NCBI RefSeq assembly: GCF_042186555.1
Contig: NC_133328.1
Location: forward strand, 63,925,685 to 63,989,684
Origin: Aquarana catesbeiana
Taxonomy: Eukaryota; Chordata; Amphibia; Anura; Ranidae
DNA length: 64,000 nt
Reading direction: 5' to 3'
Shown here: in pieces, positions 35,714-47,344 of the stretch
Layout of the letters: each line of letters opens with the position of its first letter
How positions within the stretch are numbered: position 1 is the stretch's first letter
Notes under the pieces: model-generated
Databases searched by the model: none
Told to the model about the DNA's origin: nothing
Seen by the model: only the letters and a program-made list of their open reading frames with translations
Position numbers and translations under genes: made by a program

Positions 35714-36419
35714 CATAACGGAGCGCTCAGAGAGCATTACAGCCGGAGAGAGCATCGTGTCAACATCGGAAGAAGAGAAGAGGGAAGAAGACAAGAAGGC
35801 AGAAGGCAGAAGTCCGGGCCACCACTAGCAAAAGAGCAGCAGAAGATAGCGGAGGAGCCGGAAGAAAAAACGGACGCCAAGAGAAGAGGCCGGAGAGACC
35901 ACGAAGTCGGAAGAAGACCCCCGAAGTCGGAAGAAGACCCCGGAGCTGTCTAATAAATTACTTTAAAAACCTGTCTAGTGTGTTTTTTTTATTGACACTT
36001 TTTCCCTAGGTGAATGGGTAGGGGTACCATGTACCCCATACTCATTCACATAGGGTGGGGAGCCGGGATCTGGGGGCCCCCTTATTAAAGGGGGCTCACG
36101 GATTCCGATAAGTCCCCTGCCCGCAGACCCCAACAACCAACGCCCAGGGTTGTCGGGAAGAGGACCTTGTCCTCATCAGCATGGGAACAAGGTGCTTTGG
36201 GGTGGGGGGCATGTTGAGGGCATGTGGCCTGGTACGGCTTGGGGGGGGGGCGCTCGCTCGTCCCCACCCCCTTTCCTGACCGGCCAGGCTGCGTGCTTGG
36301 ATAGGGGTCTGGTATAGATTTTGGGGGGGAACCCCACGCCGTTTTTTCGGACCTAAAGGCCTGGTATGCCCGGGATGGGGCTTGCAAGGTGTCAATTTCG
36401 CTGATAAAAGCAGCGAGGT

Positions 36420-36650
36420 TGACTTCCTTTCTTGTCCTGTCGTACCCAGGTCACGTTCAAAATGTACGGACTTGTCCGTGTGTGGGCAAGTCCGTTAATT
36501 CGGAAAGTCCTCCATAACTCCATCAGGAGGGCCGGCGGACCTACCTAGTCTGGTCGTGTGTAGGCAAGTGCGTCCATTCAGAAAGTCAGTCGGAAGTCCG
36601 TCGGGAAGACCGTCGGACCTAGTTTCCCAGAAAGTCGTGTGTACGCTGCA
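36420..36650. mobile_element. PIF/Harbinger-type MITE, right part
   Basis: Repeated GGAAGTCCGTCGG and GTCCGTGTGTGGGCAAGTCC motifs end GTCGTGTGTACGCTGCA plus TTA. The left terminal repeat is not visible, but related sequence lies across the palindrome at 34610-34770. Confidence 0.55.
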
Positions 36651-36653
36651 TTA

Positions 36654-36756
36654 GATGTCCAAAACTATTCAACGGTACCTCTCAATTAGCAGCAACATTG
36701 TTTTATACTGAGACCTTCCTGCTCTGTTATTCAACTCTACTGTACATACTTCACAA
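36654..36756. repeat. direct repeat about 100 bases, copy 1
   Basis: It matches 37173-37276 (GATGTCCAAAACT, GGTACCTCTCAATTAG) with substitutions. Confidence 0.7.
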
Positions 36757-37172
36757 GGTAGTGATTAAGGTGATTAGACCTTTAAATTAATCTACCTCGT
36801 AACTGCGGAATGCGGTACATACACAATATTGTTAAGGTCTAATATTGACGCATGTTGTACTGTATATACAGTTGTGTATATCCATGTATGATTGAATTAA
36901 ATCTATTATTTTGTATATAATAAAAGTGTTATATTTTTACAAATACTGTTGATTTAGTATGAGTGCTTAGTGTTGCACAAAAAGTCACCCTTTTCCTCCA
37001 CTTTGTGGTTTAGACACACATGGGATGGCTTCATCTGATATACCCTAGTGAATATAGCTTGTCTCTTTTCACCTGCATTCATTAATAAGATTGTAGACAG
37101 TATTACATCAGCATCTTATGGACATGCCCTGTGGCATCCACACAGTTGGGGAAAAATATCCCATCTGTATAA

Positions 37173-37276
37173 GATGTCCAAAACTCTTCAAATGGTACCT
37201 CTCAATTAGAAACCATAGTGTTTCATGCAGAAGTCTTCTTGACCTCCTATTCAACTGTAGTGTACATATTTTACAA
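37173..37276. repeat. direct repeat about 100 bases, copy 2
   Basis: It is the partner of 36654-36756, in the same orientation. Confidence 0.7.
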
Positions 37277-38114
37277 AGTCTTGATTTGGATGAAGCTTTT
37301 GTCACTTACTGGCTACACTTCTTGTACTGGACTATTCACAGATATTTGAACTACAGTTATATACAGAAATATTTTTTAAAAGGGTCAACTCTTGCTTCCT
37401 TTGATACCTTGCAGGTTTTGCCTGCTTTCTGTGCAATGTCTCCCATAAACACATTTCACTGCTTGTTCTATTGCTGTTTTTTTATGTTTTCTACTAGCCT
37501 GTAGCTCCAACCTACTCTTATTAGCCTCTCTCTCTTTCCTGAGGCTATAAATGTTTGCTTATTATTAGTAGCCAGGACCTGGCACATTGATTTTGAATCT
37601 GGATGTGTGTTATTTGACTTTCATTAGGTACAGGTCCTACCCTAATGTCTGACTGTTTTTTTTTATCCTGTCCTGGCAACCTTCTGATCCCACTCCCATT
37701 GTTTGGTTGCCCCCACTAGAAAGAGTTAATTTGCTCCCTATCACATATTCTTAGTTTGTGTTTCCTTTTGGGAATCCTTGTATCATTCAGCCTTAAGCTC
37801 ACTTGTCTTCTGTCCATTTGGTTCCTACTAACCTTTGTGTGCACCTTTCCTGGTACTCCTTAGACTCTGGTACAAGCTGCTGCCATGGGGTAGAAAAAGT
37901 TCTGAAGAACGCTAAGACCTAGGGGCAGCCAAGTATTGTGAACCACTAGTAATTTTTCTGAAATGGGTCTGTTAAAGGTGGAAGAGCCCACCAATACAGC
38001 AGAGCCTTCTCATTAACTAATGGTTGAGAGCTAGGTCTCCCTCCCTAATCTACTTGTGTCTCAGATTTTGTCTACCATGTTTCTGCTTGATATTCTGGTT
38101 TTGGTTTTGATCTT

Positions 38115-38550
38115 AATATGCTATTTTCCAGCTCTGACCTTCCAATGTCAATATAAACAGCCAATAAACAACAGGCTCATCTTCCAAGGTGAACATGAAA
38201 AGCCAATGGAAAGTAGGCTGGACAGCTGATGAACAGCAGACTGAGCATCTAAGGTCCACATGAAAAGTCAATGCACAATATGCTAGCCTTCCATTATCAA
38301 TATGGACAGCCAATGAACAGTAGGCTAAAATTCCAGAATCAAAATGAACGGTTAATAAACAATAGTCTGACCATCCACAAAAACAGCTGATGAACAGGTA
38401 GGTAAACTTTCCAAGTCCAACACTAACAATACAGTAAGTTGACCTTTTCAATCTAACTAAATATTTGGAAAATAGTAAAATGAAATGGGTCTGAACACTA
38501 AGCTAACCTTCCTAGACAACATGAATATCCAATACACAGTCATATGGTCA
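38115..38550. repeat. degenerate minisatellite, unit about 45 bases
   Basis: Diverged units contain CAGCCAATGAACAGTAGGCT and a CTTCCAAGGTCAACATGA-like half, repeated about eight times. Confidence 0.75.
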
Positions 38551-39660
38551 CAAGAGAGCAGCATGAATTACCTTTGAGCAGAAAGCTGTCTTACTTTGCT
38601 AAACAGAAGGCTGGCCTCCTGAACTTACAGCAAAGGGAGCAGACACATGATGGTTTCTTGGGGAACAGTAAATGAATCCTTCTGTGTGCATCTAATGTCA
38701 TGTAATTTCATATAGGCAGAACAGAGGAGAAAATGGTTTACTGTTCTAACAAGAGGATTTTATAGACACACTTTCAGGAGCTAACCATTACACTTCATCA
38801 GGTCAGCTCAGAAATGTTACACCAAGGAAAAAGTAAATACCGGAGCTAAAGATGATTTTTACCAAATGTATGGGATTACACAATGATGGGTGTAGTCTAG
38901 GCCTAGCTTGTCCCTTCACAGTGCCTTACACTTATATAGACAAATCAATGCTTCTCCAACAGCATATGGGAACATTTTAGGAAAAGCTTTTGTGATGGAT
39001 TTTACTGTAGGAAGAACAAAAAATCAAGCAGATTGTGGCAGGGAGCCAAACTAATTTACTCGAAAAAGGTCAAAGCTAAAGTTACTAAACAGAAGACTAT
39101 CCCTTAATACAATTTGGGTTCATCTGTAGCACCTGCTCGACACAATTGCCAGCAGATCTGGCAATCTGTACTGTGCATCTCTTTTGTCTCTTCTGGCTAG
39201 AAACTCACTAGCCGGTGCTTAAATATAAAAAATCAGGTAGACGTAAGAGGTTATCTCCGGGCCTTGCTAAATCTAATTAAGATCAGGCAGTGTTAGATTA
39301 GGAAAAGTATTAAGGTACCCATAGACGCAGGAAAAAAATGTTGGCTGTCCACATAAAAGTTCACAGATTGAACAATCAATTACTTAGCTAACTATACCAT
39401 GATCATAAAATCTGCCGTGTAAATCTTCCTGCATTAACATACACAACTGATGTATGATGACAATGTTTATCTTCTATAATAGGTCAAAAAGAAACTAAGG
39501 AGCATGGCATTCAAATGCTAAAGAAAGGCAAATATAAAGTTGCATTGCTAAATCCTATAGCACATAGGGAGATGCCAAAATGTGCATTTTAAAGGTTAAA
39601 TGTAGTTTAAAAAAAAATATTATGTTTTTTATCACCATTATATGAATCAATTTAACTGAG

Positions 39661-39870
39661 CATGTGCTCCAATTGTGGAGACGCTCATAAATTCAGTAGC
39701 GTTTAGGACTGCAAGCATACACAGGGTGTCGTGAATAGGCCTTGCAGCTTATGCATGTGTTTGCAAATGCGTGCTAACTAAACCCCTGTTTTGAAAGCAG
39801 ACTGTTGGACTGGTTAATTTGGTTGGCAGACTGGTTGGTGAGTTGAGCTATGGAATGTTCTGTTTTTGTC
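39661..39870. repeat. 210-base direct duplication, copy 1
   Basis: CATGTGCTCCAATTGTGGAG ... CTGTTTTTGTC recurs at 40089-40304 with about 10% difference. Confidence 0.88.
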
Positions 39871-40088
39871 TTTCATGCGTTTGCCCTTCCATGTGCTCCT
39901 TGCTGTGAAGGCCAGTTATAGGTGGAGGTAGGGGCCATATGTTTGTTACTGGTGTAAATATGGTCCGGGAACACACTGGGCACCTTTGCTGCCACTGTGC
40001 TACGTGGTGGGTGTCCAGTGTACTCCTGTTCCTTTAAGGGGGATTGGCTGCCTCCAGGCCCACCTGCCCCTCATCTATCCGTTTAATG

Positions 40089-40304
40089 CATGTGCTCCCA
40101 TTGTGGAGACGCTCATAAATTCGGTAGCGTTTAGGACTGCAAGCATACACAGGGAGCTGTGAAGAGGCCTTGCAGCTTACGCATGCGTTTGCAAATTCAT
40201 GTCCTAACTAAACCCCTGTTTATAACACAGACTGTTGGACAAGTTAATTTGGTTGAACGGCAGACTGGTTGGTAAATTGAGTTATGCAATGTACTGTTTT
40301 TGTC
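40089..40304. repeat. 215-base direct duplication, copy 2
   Basis: It is the partner of 39661-39870, with 218 bases between the copies. Confidence 0.88.
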
Positions 40305-40588
40305 TTGCACTGTCAAAAATGCTATTACTTAACACCTGGCTTGGCCAGGATTGGCACATTGTTTACTTTACCATCTTCAATGCTATTTTTTCTTTTGAAA
40401 TATGTATGTGTTGGGCTAAAGACCAGATCCAAAAATAATTATTGGCTTGGGATAAAGATCCTTATATCCCTTTAGCTGTCATTTATGAACCATAGTAGTT
40501 CTACATCTATGCAGCTCCAACCTTCATATTTAGGAAGGGGGGCAATTGCAATACAATCCACTATTGGTTGATGCCAAACCATATCATC

Positions 40589-40815
40589 ATCAAGGCCCAT
40601 GGTATCAAATATTGGTAGGCAAAACCTAAAGTAGGCAGACGGCAAAGGAGCAAAAGAAGAGCCATCAAGGCCCATGGTATTAAATATTGGTAGGCAAAAC
40701 ATAAAGCAAGCAAATGGGCAAAGGAGCAAAAGAAGAGCCATCAAGGCCCATTGTTATAAAAGATTGGTAGGCAGAACATAAAGCAGGCAAATGGGCAAAG
40801 GAGCCAAAGAAGTGC
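40589..40815. repeat. minisatellite, three units of 75-76 bases
   Basis: Units start at 40589, 40664 and 40740 with ATCAAGGCCCAT and contain ATTGGTAGGCA and GGCAAAGGAGC. It lies 155 bases from mkx exon A. Confidence 0.93.
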
Positions 40816-40969
40816 CCAGGGGCTCTAGTATAAAGGCGGAACAAGAGCATTAAGCTCTTTCTCATTGACTAACTCTATAATTTGGTTGTTATGTGACTTT
40901 TACAAAATTTTTGCTATAGTGGGTTATGTAATTAGACTATATAACAGCAGCATGTTTTACTGTATTTAC

Positions 40970-41132
40970 CTGAACCAGAGTCATCTGTGACCCAAGTGCC
41001 AGAAGGATTTTCTCAGTCTTCGTTGGATATGGGTTGTCCCGATGTTTGTACAGCCACTGCTTCAATGGTCGCGCCATATCTTGCAGCGCCTGCCGTTTGT
41101 GTCTTATTTTACCGCTGCTTCCTCTAGAGCTG
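40970..41132 (-). CDS. mkx: mkx internal coding exon A: first part of TALE homeodomain
   Basis: This exon encodes the N-terminal flank and helices 1-2 of the Mohawk homeodomain, a TALE-class DNA-binding repressor known for tendon and muscle-lineage control. The minus strand reads ...GKIRHKRQALQDMARPLKQW..., followed by HRDNPYPTKTEK, which holds the three-residue TALE loop (PYP), and ends LALGSQMTLVQ. The donor is CAG|GTAAATA, with intron bases starting at 40969, and the exon ends in phase 0. The acceptor is a pyrimidine-rich tract ending TAGCAG, so the exon can begin at 41132 or 41129. Both choices keep the frame and differ by one serine codon. The upstream reading TTCTTTTATCTTTCTTG is the intron tract, not protein. 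The phase joins exactly to the exon at 19846. The first coding exon was not found to the right within the window. Confidence 0.96.
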
Positions 41133-41323
41133 CTACAAGAAAGATAAAAGAACATTCATGATAATCTTAAAGGCTGTTGCTTTTAATAAATTTAATAATT
41201 TAGTAGAACCAAAAAGTGTATAGAGTAAATAGCTGCTATTTAGCTAGATGTAAAACCTAACTGGATGACACTTTGTTTGCTTAAGCACTCTACAACAATT
41301 GCACTTTTTGTTTTCATAAAATA

Positions 41324-41658
41324 CAGTAAAACCTTGGGTTGCGAGCATAATTCGTTCCAGAAACATGCTTGTAATCCAAAGCACTTGTATATCAAAGCAT
41401 TTTTTTTGACAGGGTATAAAAGAGAAGAGAGGCACCTCTAAGTGTAGCGATAAGTTGCTAAATGGTGTACCTTCATTAAATGTAACCATATTGCTACACT
41501 TAGAGGCTCCTCTCTTCTTTTTTTATACTCCAGTTGTGACATGACGCCACTCTTATATCAAGACATCGCTTGTATATCAAGGCAAAATTTATTAAAACAT
41601 TTTGCTTGTCTTGCAAGATGCTCTCAAACCAAGTTACTCTCAAACCAAGGTTTTACTG
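41324..41658. mobile_element. TA-flanked MITE, Tc1/mariner superfamily type
   Basis: CAGTAAAACCTTGGGTTGCG pairs with CAAACCAAGGTTTTACTG, flanked by TA. The inner arms pair as well (AGAAGAGAGGCACCTCTAAG / CTTAGAGGCTCCTCTCTTCT). Confidence 0.82.
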
Positions 41659-42412
41659 TACAGAATTTTACCATTTGTCCACACTCTTTTTGGATCTCAG
41701 CACTGGGTCTCTCCAGCCCCTTTTAGTCACTTCCTATATATATGCACTTGCTCCAGCATTAGCTACATTGCTCTAACTTGGCTTTAAGAGAGACCATGCC
41801 CACACAATGTGTGTTGGCGTGGCCACTTGCAGTTTCAATCATGGACAAGGCAGGTGCACAACTGGGAAACAGCTGTCACCCTACAAACAGAAAGTACCTG
41901 AACAAGGACCATCATGGCAGGATATCCAGGTATTCTACATTGATAGCTGTAGTATCCGGCATAAACCGATGAATTGTACAGTAAAGTGCAGCGATCTGTA
42001 CATTTAGTACAACTAACCAGAGGTAATTTTTTTTTGCACATAAGAAATTATAGAATGTCTGTGCCTGGAGTTTTAATTCATGATCCATTGTGCCTGTACA
42101 ACTTTTGATGTATCCATTGAATTCAATTATAAGTTACAATTGTGCACTGTCAGGGGTATATTGTAGACATAGCTTCCTGTAGCAATATTTGTGGAAGAAT
42201 ATCAAAGGAACAGGCACAAAATCAGTTTGATATGAAATCTTGGTCTCGTACTACATGGATCTGAATAAAGATACATAATCTGAAATATGTTGTTGCTTTA
42301 TAAAAAGAGGTTGAACTGTATGTAAATTCAAAGTCTATTTTCCAGTATGTTTGTCATCATGAGTTGCTGTCTACAGTTTTCCTCAACAAATCATTTTATT
42401 TCTTACCTGGAG

Positions 42413-42640
42413 ATCCTGCCAGTAAGAGTATTTCCTGTTCACAGCTTACAGCACTAAGCCACTGCCCCGCAATTAGAAGCAGTGTTGTCTACCTGCTGTG
42501 TAAGCTCATTTAGTTGGCCATTGGGCTGCCTGTATGCACAGACCTGATGCATGCTGACAACGCTGCTGCTAATTGTAAAGCAGTTGCTTAACAAAGTCAG
42601 CCTTCAAAAGAAAGTACTGGTCCTGTCAGGATCCAAGCAA
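42413..42640. mobile_element. TTACCTGGAG repeat, copy 1
   Basis: It starts TTACCTGGAGATCCTGCCAG and shares order with 61988-62250. The right end ACTGGTCCTGTCAGGATCCAAG is a diverged inverse of the left. Confidence 0.65.
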
Positions 42641-44099
42641 AAACTTTACACCAAACTCACCAAAATAATTTGCTGAAGAAAACTGTATATAGTGGGGGCC
42701 GGTTCACCACAGAATTGCACAGGATGGGCTGCAAACCGCACAAAAAGTGATCTGGTGCCTGCAAATGCACTGTTTTTGTGATCTGTTTTTTTTTTATTTT
42801 TAACAATGTATTGGCACCTGCAGAAGATCGCAAAGGCAGTGCATTTTGAATGCGGTGCTGGAAATGCACGAACTGCCCTGAGGCATGATGGCAAATATTC
42901 TGAAAAATTGTTTTTGTGTTCATATAAATAATAATAATAATAGTTGTAAAGTTATACAAACAATATAAAACATTTTCTATCAGCTAGAGCACGTGGATTC
43001 CATGATGTAGAATGCTTTCACGCTAGCGGATGTGTTACAAATTACCTTTTCAACAAACCGACTAGCCTAATTTAATCCATTAAGGGTTTGGCTGATGTTA
43101 AGCAATTTCTGTAGGTATGACAGCCAGTCACACACTTCATTAACTTATAACTGGACCTGGCTGTACAGTCATTACTGAAAACCACAGAGAGTGGAAGCAG
43201 AAGAAGCTTAAATTTCCTATCTAGAAGGAGCAGACTGGGACAAAGATGACTTACCACATTAGCAGTTTTATTGGCTAGGCTGCCCCTTCACATCAAAAGT
43301 TAATTCCTGTGATGGCAATGTAACCCAGTGGCGTAGCTAACTTATCTGGCACCCAGGTTGGATTATCTTTTTAACCCCTATCCCATACATCAAAATTATT
43401 TCCAGTAATAATTAAGAAGTTACACATCATTGGAAGGCAGACAGCAGCAGCTGTAAGTACAGTTGCAACTTTATGTAAAGATATGGAAGTTAGAATATTG
43501 ATCTGCCCATGTACATAAACCCAGAGAGGCTATGCCCTGTATAGTTACCACATTTGAAAATAGGAGGATTGCCTTGAAAGTATCAAGAAGAAAAATGTGG
43601 CACGATCCTGCAGAACACCTCAAGTGGTAGTCACTGCACGATGTTTGGCATGTAGTGTGGGAGTAAAAGCAGTCCCAGTTTTGGTGTCATTGGCAGTATT
43701 AGTAACCCCCTGCATTGGTGTTGTAAGTAGCCATAATAATTTCCCCTTTGTCATTGGTTTTTGGTAGTAACCGTGCAGCATTGGCAGTCAATAGCAGTAA
43801 TGTAAATAGGAGTAATGTAACCCCCCAGCCCCAGTAATGGTGGTCAGTGGCAGGCTGTAAAAATACCACCCATACCTCCAGCATTGGTGGTCAGTGGCTG
43901 GCTAGAACAATAATACCCCCCCCCCCCCCCAACTGGTTTTCAGTGTTTTCTTACATGAACACACGCTCCCATGCCAAGCTCTCTCTCCCAGTAGGGAAGG
44001 TACCAAAATTCTGCCGTAGGAAGTAGAGATCGATCCACTGAACAGTGTTGCCAGACTACACCTAACTGAAATGTCACTTTTGGGTGGAGTAATCTTTTT

Positions 44100-44420
44100 A
44101 AAAAAATCTGTATTCAAGCTGGCCAAACGCTGATCAAAATTTGACCGGCAGGGACTCAACAAATTTCAATCAGTGTGTGGGCTCCTTCTATTTTCTAACA
44201 TGTCCCTTTGTCAGAAGTCGATGAGACAATCATCATCTGTTGAAGGGACATGATGGAAAATATTCCGTCAGTCAGAAGCTGTAGCAAATCAGCTGCAGCC
44301 ACTGATCAGTATATTCTGATAGCAGCTGTCAGAATACAATGTTCCGTCAGGGAGAGTACTCCCTCCTTTTTCATTCAGCCTGCTCCTTGAACAAGGAGCT
44401 GTCAAGTCGTTAGGCCAGTC
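44100..44420. mobile_element. degenerate MITE, GGCTGGCCATACA family
   Basis: It starts CAAGCTGGCCAAACGCTG and contains GATCAGTATATTCTGATAGC and CTGTCAGAATACAA. The right end is unclear. Confidence 0.35.
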
Positions 44421-44950
44421 GTTATACAGAACTGTGTGCAAAAGTTAATGCACTGGAAAGGCTCTTTATAGAATCCAGGCTGGTCACTTTAGGTACAGCT
44501 TTAGGCTTGCTGGGAGTGGGAGGGGTTATACTGGAATCCTCTCCCCACACCCACTGTCACATTTTAAAAGCAGTTTGGGGCTCCATCTGCACAGACGTGT
44601 CACTCATTCACAGCAATTCTTAATGAACTGCAAGGGTGCTCATGAGCACCCTTGTAGTTCATAACACTTCATGCAGCTGAGTAATTGTCTGCCTGTACGG
44701 AGGTACGGGCAGAGAGCTGTTAGCTGAGTCTGTAGGAGCCTGACATTGATCCACTGATTACAGATGCAAAGCTTTGCAGGCTCCAGTGCAAAAAAATAAT
44801 AAATGCACAATTTTATCTCCAAAAAGTGGCGGCCCACCCATAATCTATGCGCCTGGCGCCTAATCTATATGCAGGGCGCCGGACGCATGGATTTTTGTGT
44901 TTTTTTTTTTTTAGAACAGAACAGTCTGAGGCTAATTGGCTTCAAAAAAG

Positions 44951-45027
44951 GGTGGGCTCGGGGGCGCAAAGCACTGCGCCCTGAGCCCACCCAGTTGTGT
45001 AACAATAGCGAATTATTATTCGCTATT
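44951..45027. repeat. two adjacent perfect hairpins
   Basis: GGTGGGCTCGGGGGCGCA pairs with TGCGCCCTGAGCCCACC (44951-44992). CAATAGCGAATTATTATTCGCTATTG follows. Confidence 0.7.
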
Positions 45028-46750
45028 GTCTTCCTGATTCTCTTCCCAGCCAATCAGGAATCAGAAGTCTTAGTACTTCCAACCAATCAGGTCTTAGGAC
45101 CCACTTCCTGTTCGGGTCAGGATGAGAAGCCCCGGCTCTTCCCTTGGCAAGCTGGAGCAGCAGAGCAGCAGCCCTACCCCAGACCCTAGTCATCTGCCAC
45201 CTTAGGTAAGGCCACCTTCCCATCAGTCTCCCACCAGTGGGGGGGGGGGGGGTTATTACAAAAGTTATTAGCAGCAAGTCTAGCATTGTCAATCTGCAGG
45301 ACAATTCTTGCATTCTACAGAGTAGCTGCGGCAATCTGAAAGATATACTCTAGATAGGTATTGCATAAGAGAAAGTGGGCATTTGGTGGCAGACATAGTA
45401 TTCTTCTCTGAGGAAGAAATCGCTAACTTGCTAATGGAGTCTTAATTTGGTGTATATTATTACTTACATGTGTATAATGATATATGAATAATGATATAAA
45501 GCCAACTATTATACAACCAACATGATAGAAGTGCTGCAGTGGCAATAATTGAGCAAAATGCCTTCTAAAACAACTATCTAAATATATTTGAAACTTCAAT
45601 GTGGTTGACTGTTACAGTGGTCAGGTGATCACAAGCCCATTGCGCCAGATCCTGATAATAGCTAGAAACCTGGAGTTTGTGGTGACAGCTCAGTCACAGT
45701 ACTGGGTGCATGCAATACAAAGCACAAAAACCTCAGCCAACATAAACGCATATGTGTAGCATGTAGGTATTAAGGCCCACCATCCTTTCTGCAGCACAAG
45801 GCTACCAAAATTAGTTTTTTGTTTTTTTTTTAAGGTGAACTTGGCATTTAACGGAAGCATAACCTAATGTACCTGAATACTCATCCTGTGTCCAGTAATG
45901 TACAATTTAGAAAAGTATTTTTCAAATGATTTAAAACTACAGCTTTCATCATAATAATAATTAGTGATCCTACCATGAAAGTCATTATTCAGACACTTCT
46001 AATAATGGGGTGACAACTGTTTGCTAACTGTCTTACTGCATAGTCACTCTGCTATATGTATCCATGGTCCAGACTACAAGCAGCCTTCTTAACATGCAGT
46101 GCACAGGCATTCTCCACCGCTGGCAGGAAGCAGGTCCAGAGTAATGATAGGCAGCAATGCTGGCGTGAGTGCATGTCAGCAGGAGGTGCCATAAATAGGC
46201 TTTAGAGGATCAGCAGCACTGAGGAAAAAATAGGGATGCAAAAAGGGTGTACACAGTAGTTTGTGAAAAAAAATTAAAATAAAGAAATGTCATTTGTTAA
46301 TGATACACAGTGCAGTAGCAAAGTAAATGTCATACAGTTGGGGTTTAGATCTACTTTAAAGTTCGGAGGAAGTAAAACAGTAAGGGCCCATTCACATCAG
46401 CAGCTTGCATATAATGCATGGGCACTGTTGTTTGCTATGCAGGAGCTGTGCGATGCTGTGTAGTGTGTCTCAACATTTTGCGTTGCAAAATATTACATAG
46501 TTACATAGTAAGTGAGGTTGAAAAAAGACACAAGTCCATCAAGTCCAACCTATGTGTGTGATTATATGTCAGTATTACATTGTACATCCCTGCATGTTGC
46601 GGTCGTTCAGGTGATTATCTAATAGTTTTTTGAAACTATTGATGCCCCCCAGCTGAGACCAACACCTGTGGAAGGGAATTCCACATCCTTGCCATTCTTA
46701 CTGGAAAGAACCCTCTACGTAATTTAAGGTTAAACCCCTTTCTTCTAATT

Positions 46751-47344
46751 TTAATGAGTGGCCACGTGTTTTGAGGGGCCACCAGTACAGTATTTGTAAA
46801 TTGAAATCATATCCCCTCTCAAGCGTCTCTTCTCCAGAGAGAATAAGTTCAGCGCTTGCAACCTTTCTTCATAACTAATGTCCTCCAGACCCTTTATTAG
46901 CTTTGTTGCCCTTCTTTGTACTCGCTCCATTTCCAGTACATCCTTCCTGAGGACTGGTGCCCAGAACTGGACAGCATACTCCAGGTGCGGCCGGACCAGA
47001 GTCTTGTAGAGTGGGAGAATTATCGCTTTATCCCTGGAGTTAATCCCTTCTTTAATGCATGCCAATATTCTGTTTGCTTTGTTAGCAGCAGCTTGGCATT
47101 GCATGCCACTGCTGAGTCTATCATCTACTAGGAGGTCCTTTTCCATCCTAGATTCCCCCAGAGGTTCTCCCCCTAGTGTATAGCTTGCATTCATATTTTT
47201 GCCACCCAAATGCATTATTTTACATTTTTCTAGATTAAACTTCATTTGTAATGTAGTTGCCCATCCCATTAGTTTGTTCAGATCTTCTTGCAAGGTTTCC
47301 ACATCCTGCGGAGAAGTTATTGCCCTGCTTAGCTTAGTATCATC
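46751..47344 (-). pseudogene. LINE reverse transcriptase C-terminal fragment
   Basis: This continues the LINE protein after the frame break. It begins at the DDTKL part of the catalytic FADD box, then LNKLMGWATTLQMKFNLEKC (thumb entry), LYKTLVRPHLEYAVQFWAPV, RVQRRATKLIKGLEDISYEE and LEKRRLRGDMISIYK, the usual C-terminal end of CR1/L2 proteins. The sequence is well kept, so the insertion is moderately young. Confidence 0.88.

Larger units (their letters stand above)
34834..36372. repeat. 1.5 kb palindrome (foldback element)
   Basis: The arms 34834-35611 and 35634-36372 are inverted copies around a 22-base loop. They share GCCGTACCAGGC, the GGGGGAGGGGGGCC region, AAACCTGTCTAGTGTGT, CTATATAAGTCATA and TAAGGGGGCGTG. 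Each arm holds a TATA box pointing outward. Arm copies differ by small indels, one of which is about 35 bases near the outer left end. Confidence 0.88.
19847..40969 (-). other. mkx: mkx intron between exons B and A
   Basis: This 21.1 kb intron splits the homeobox between helices 2 and 3. It is crowded with inverted-repeat elements. The stretches 23525-25270, 28416-29980, 31110-34066, 36757-38114 and 38551-39660 contain no gene I can support. They are AT-rich intronic sequence with scattered short repeats. Confidence 0.9.

Noticed and set aside
40589..40815. CRISPR-like array
   Set aside because: The repeats are contiguous 75-base units without unique spacers, in a vertebrate intron.
44803..45334. 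Readings of 128 and 103 codons on opposite strands
   Set aside because: They overlap each other and short palindromes, with no conserved domain.
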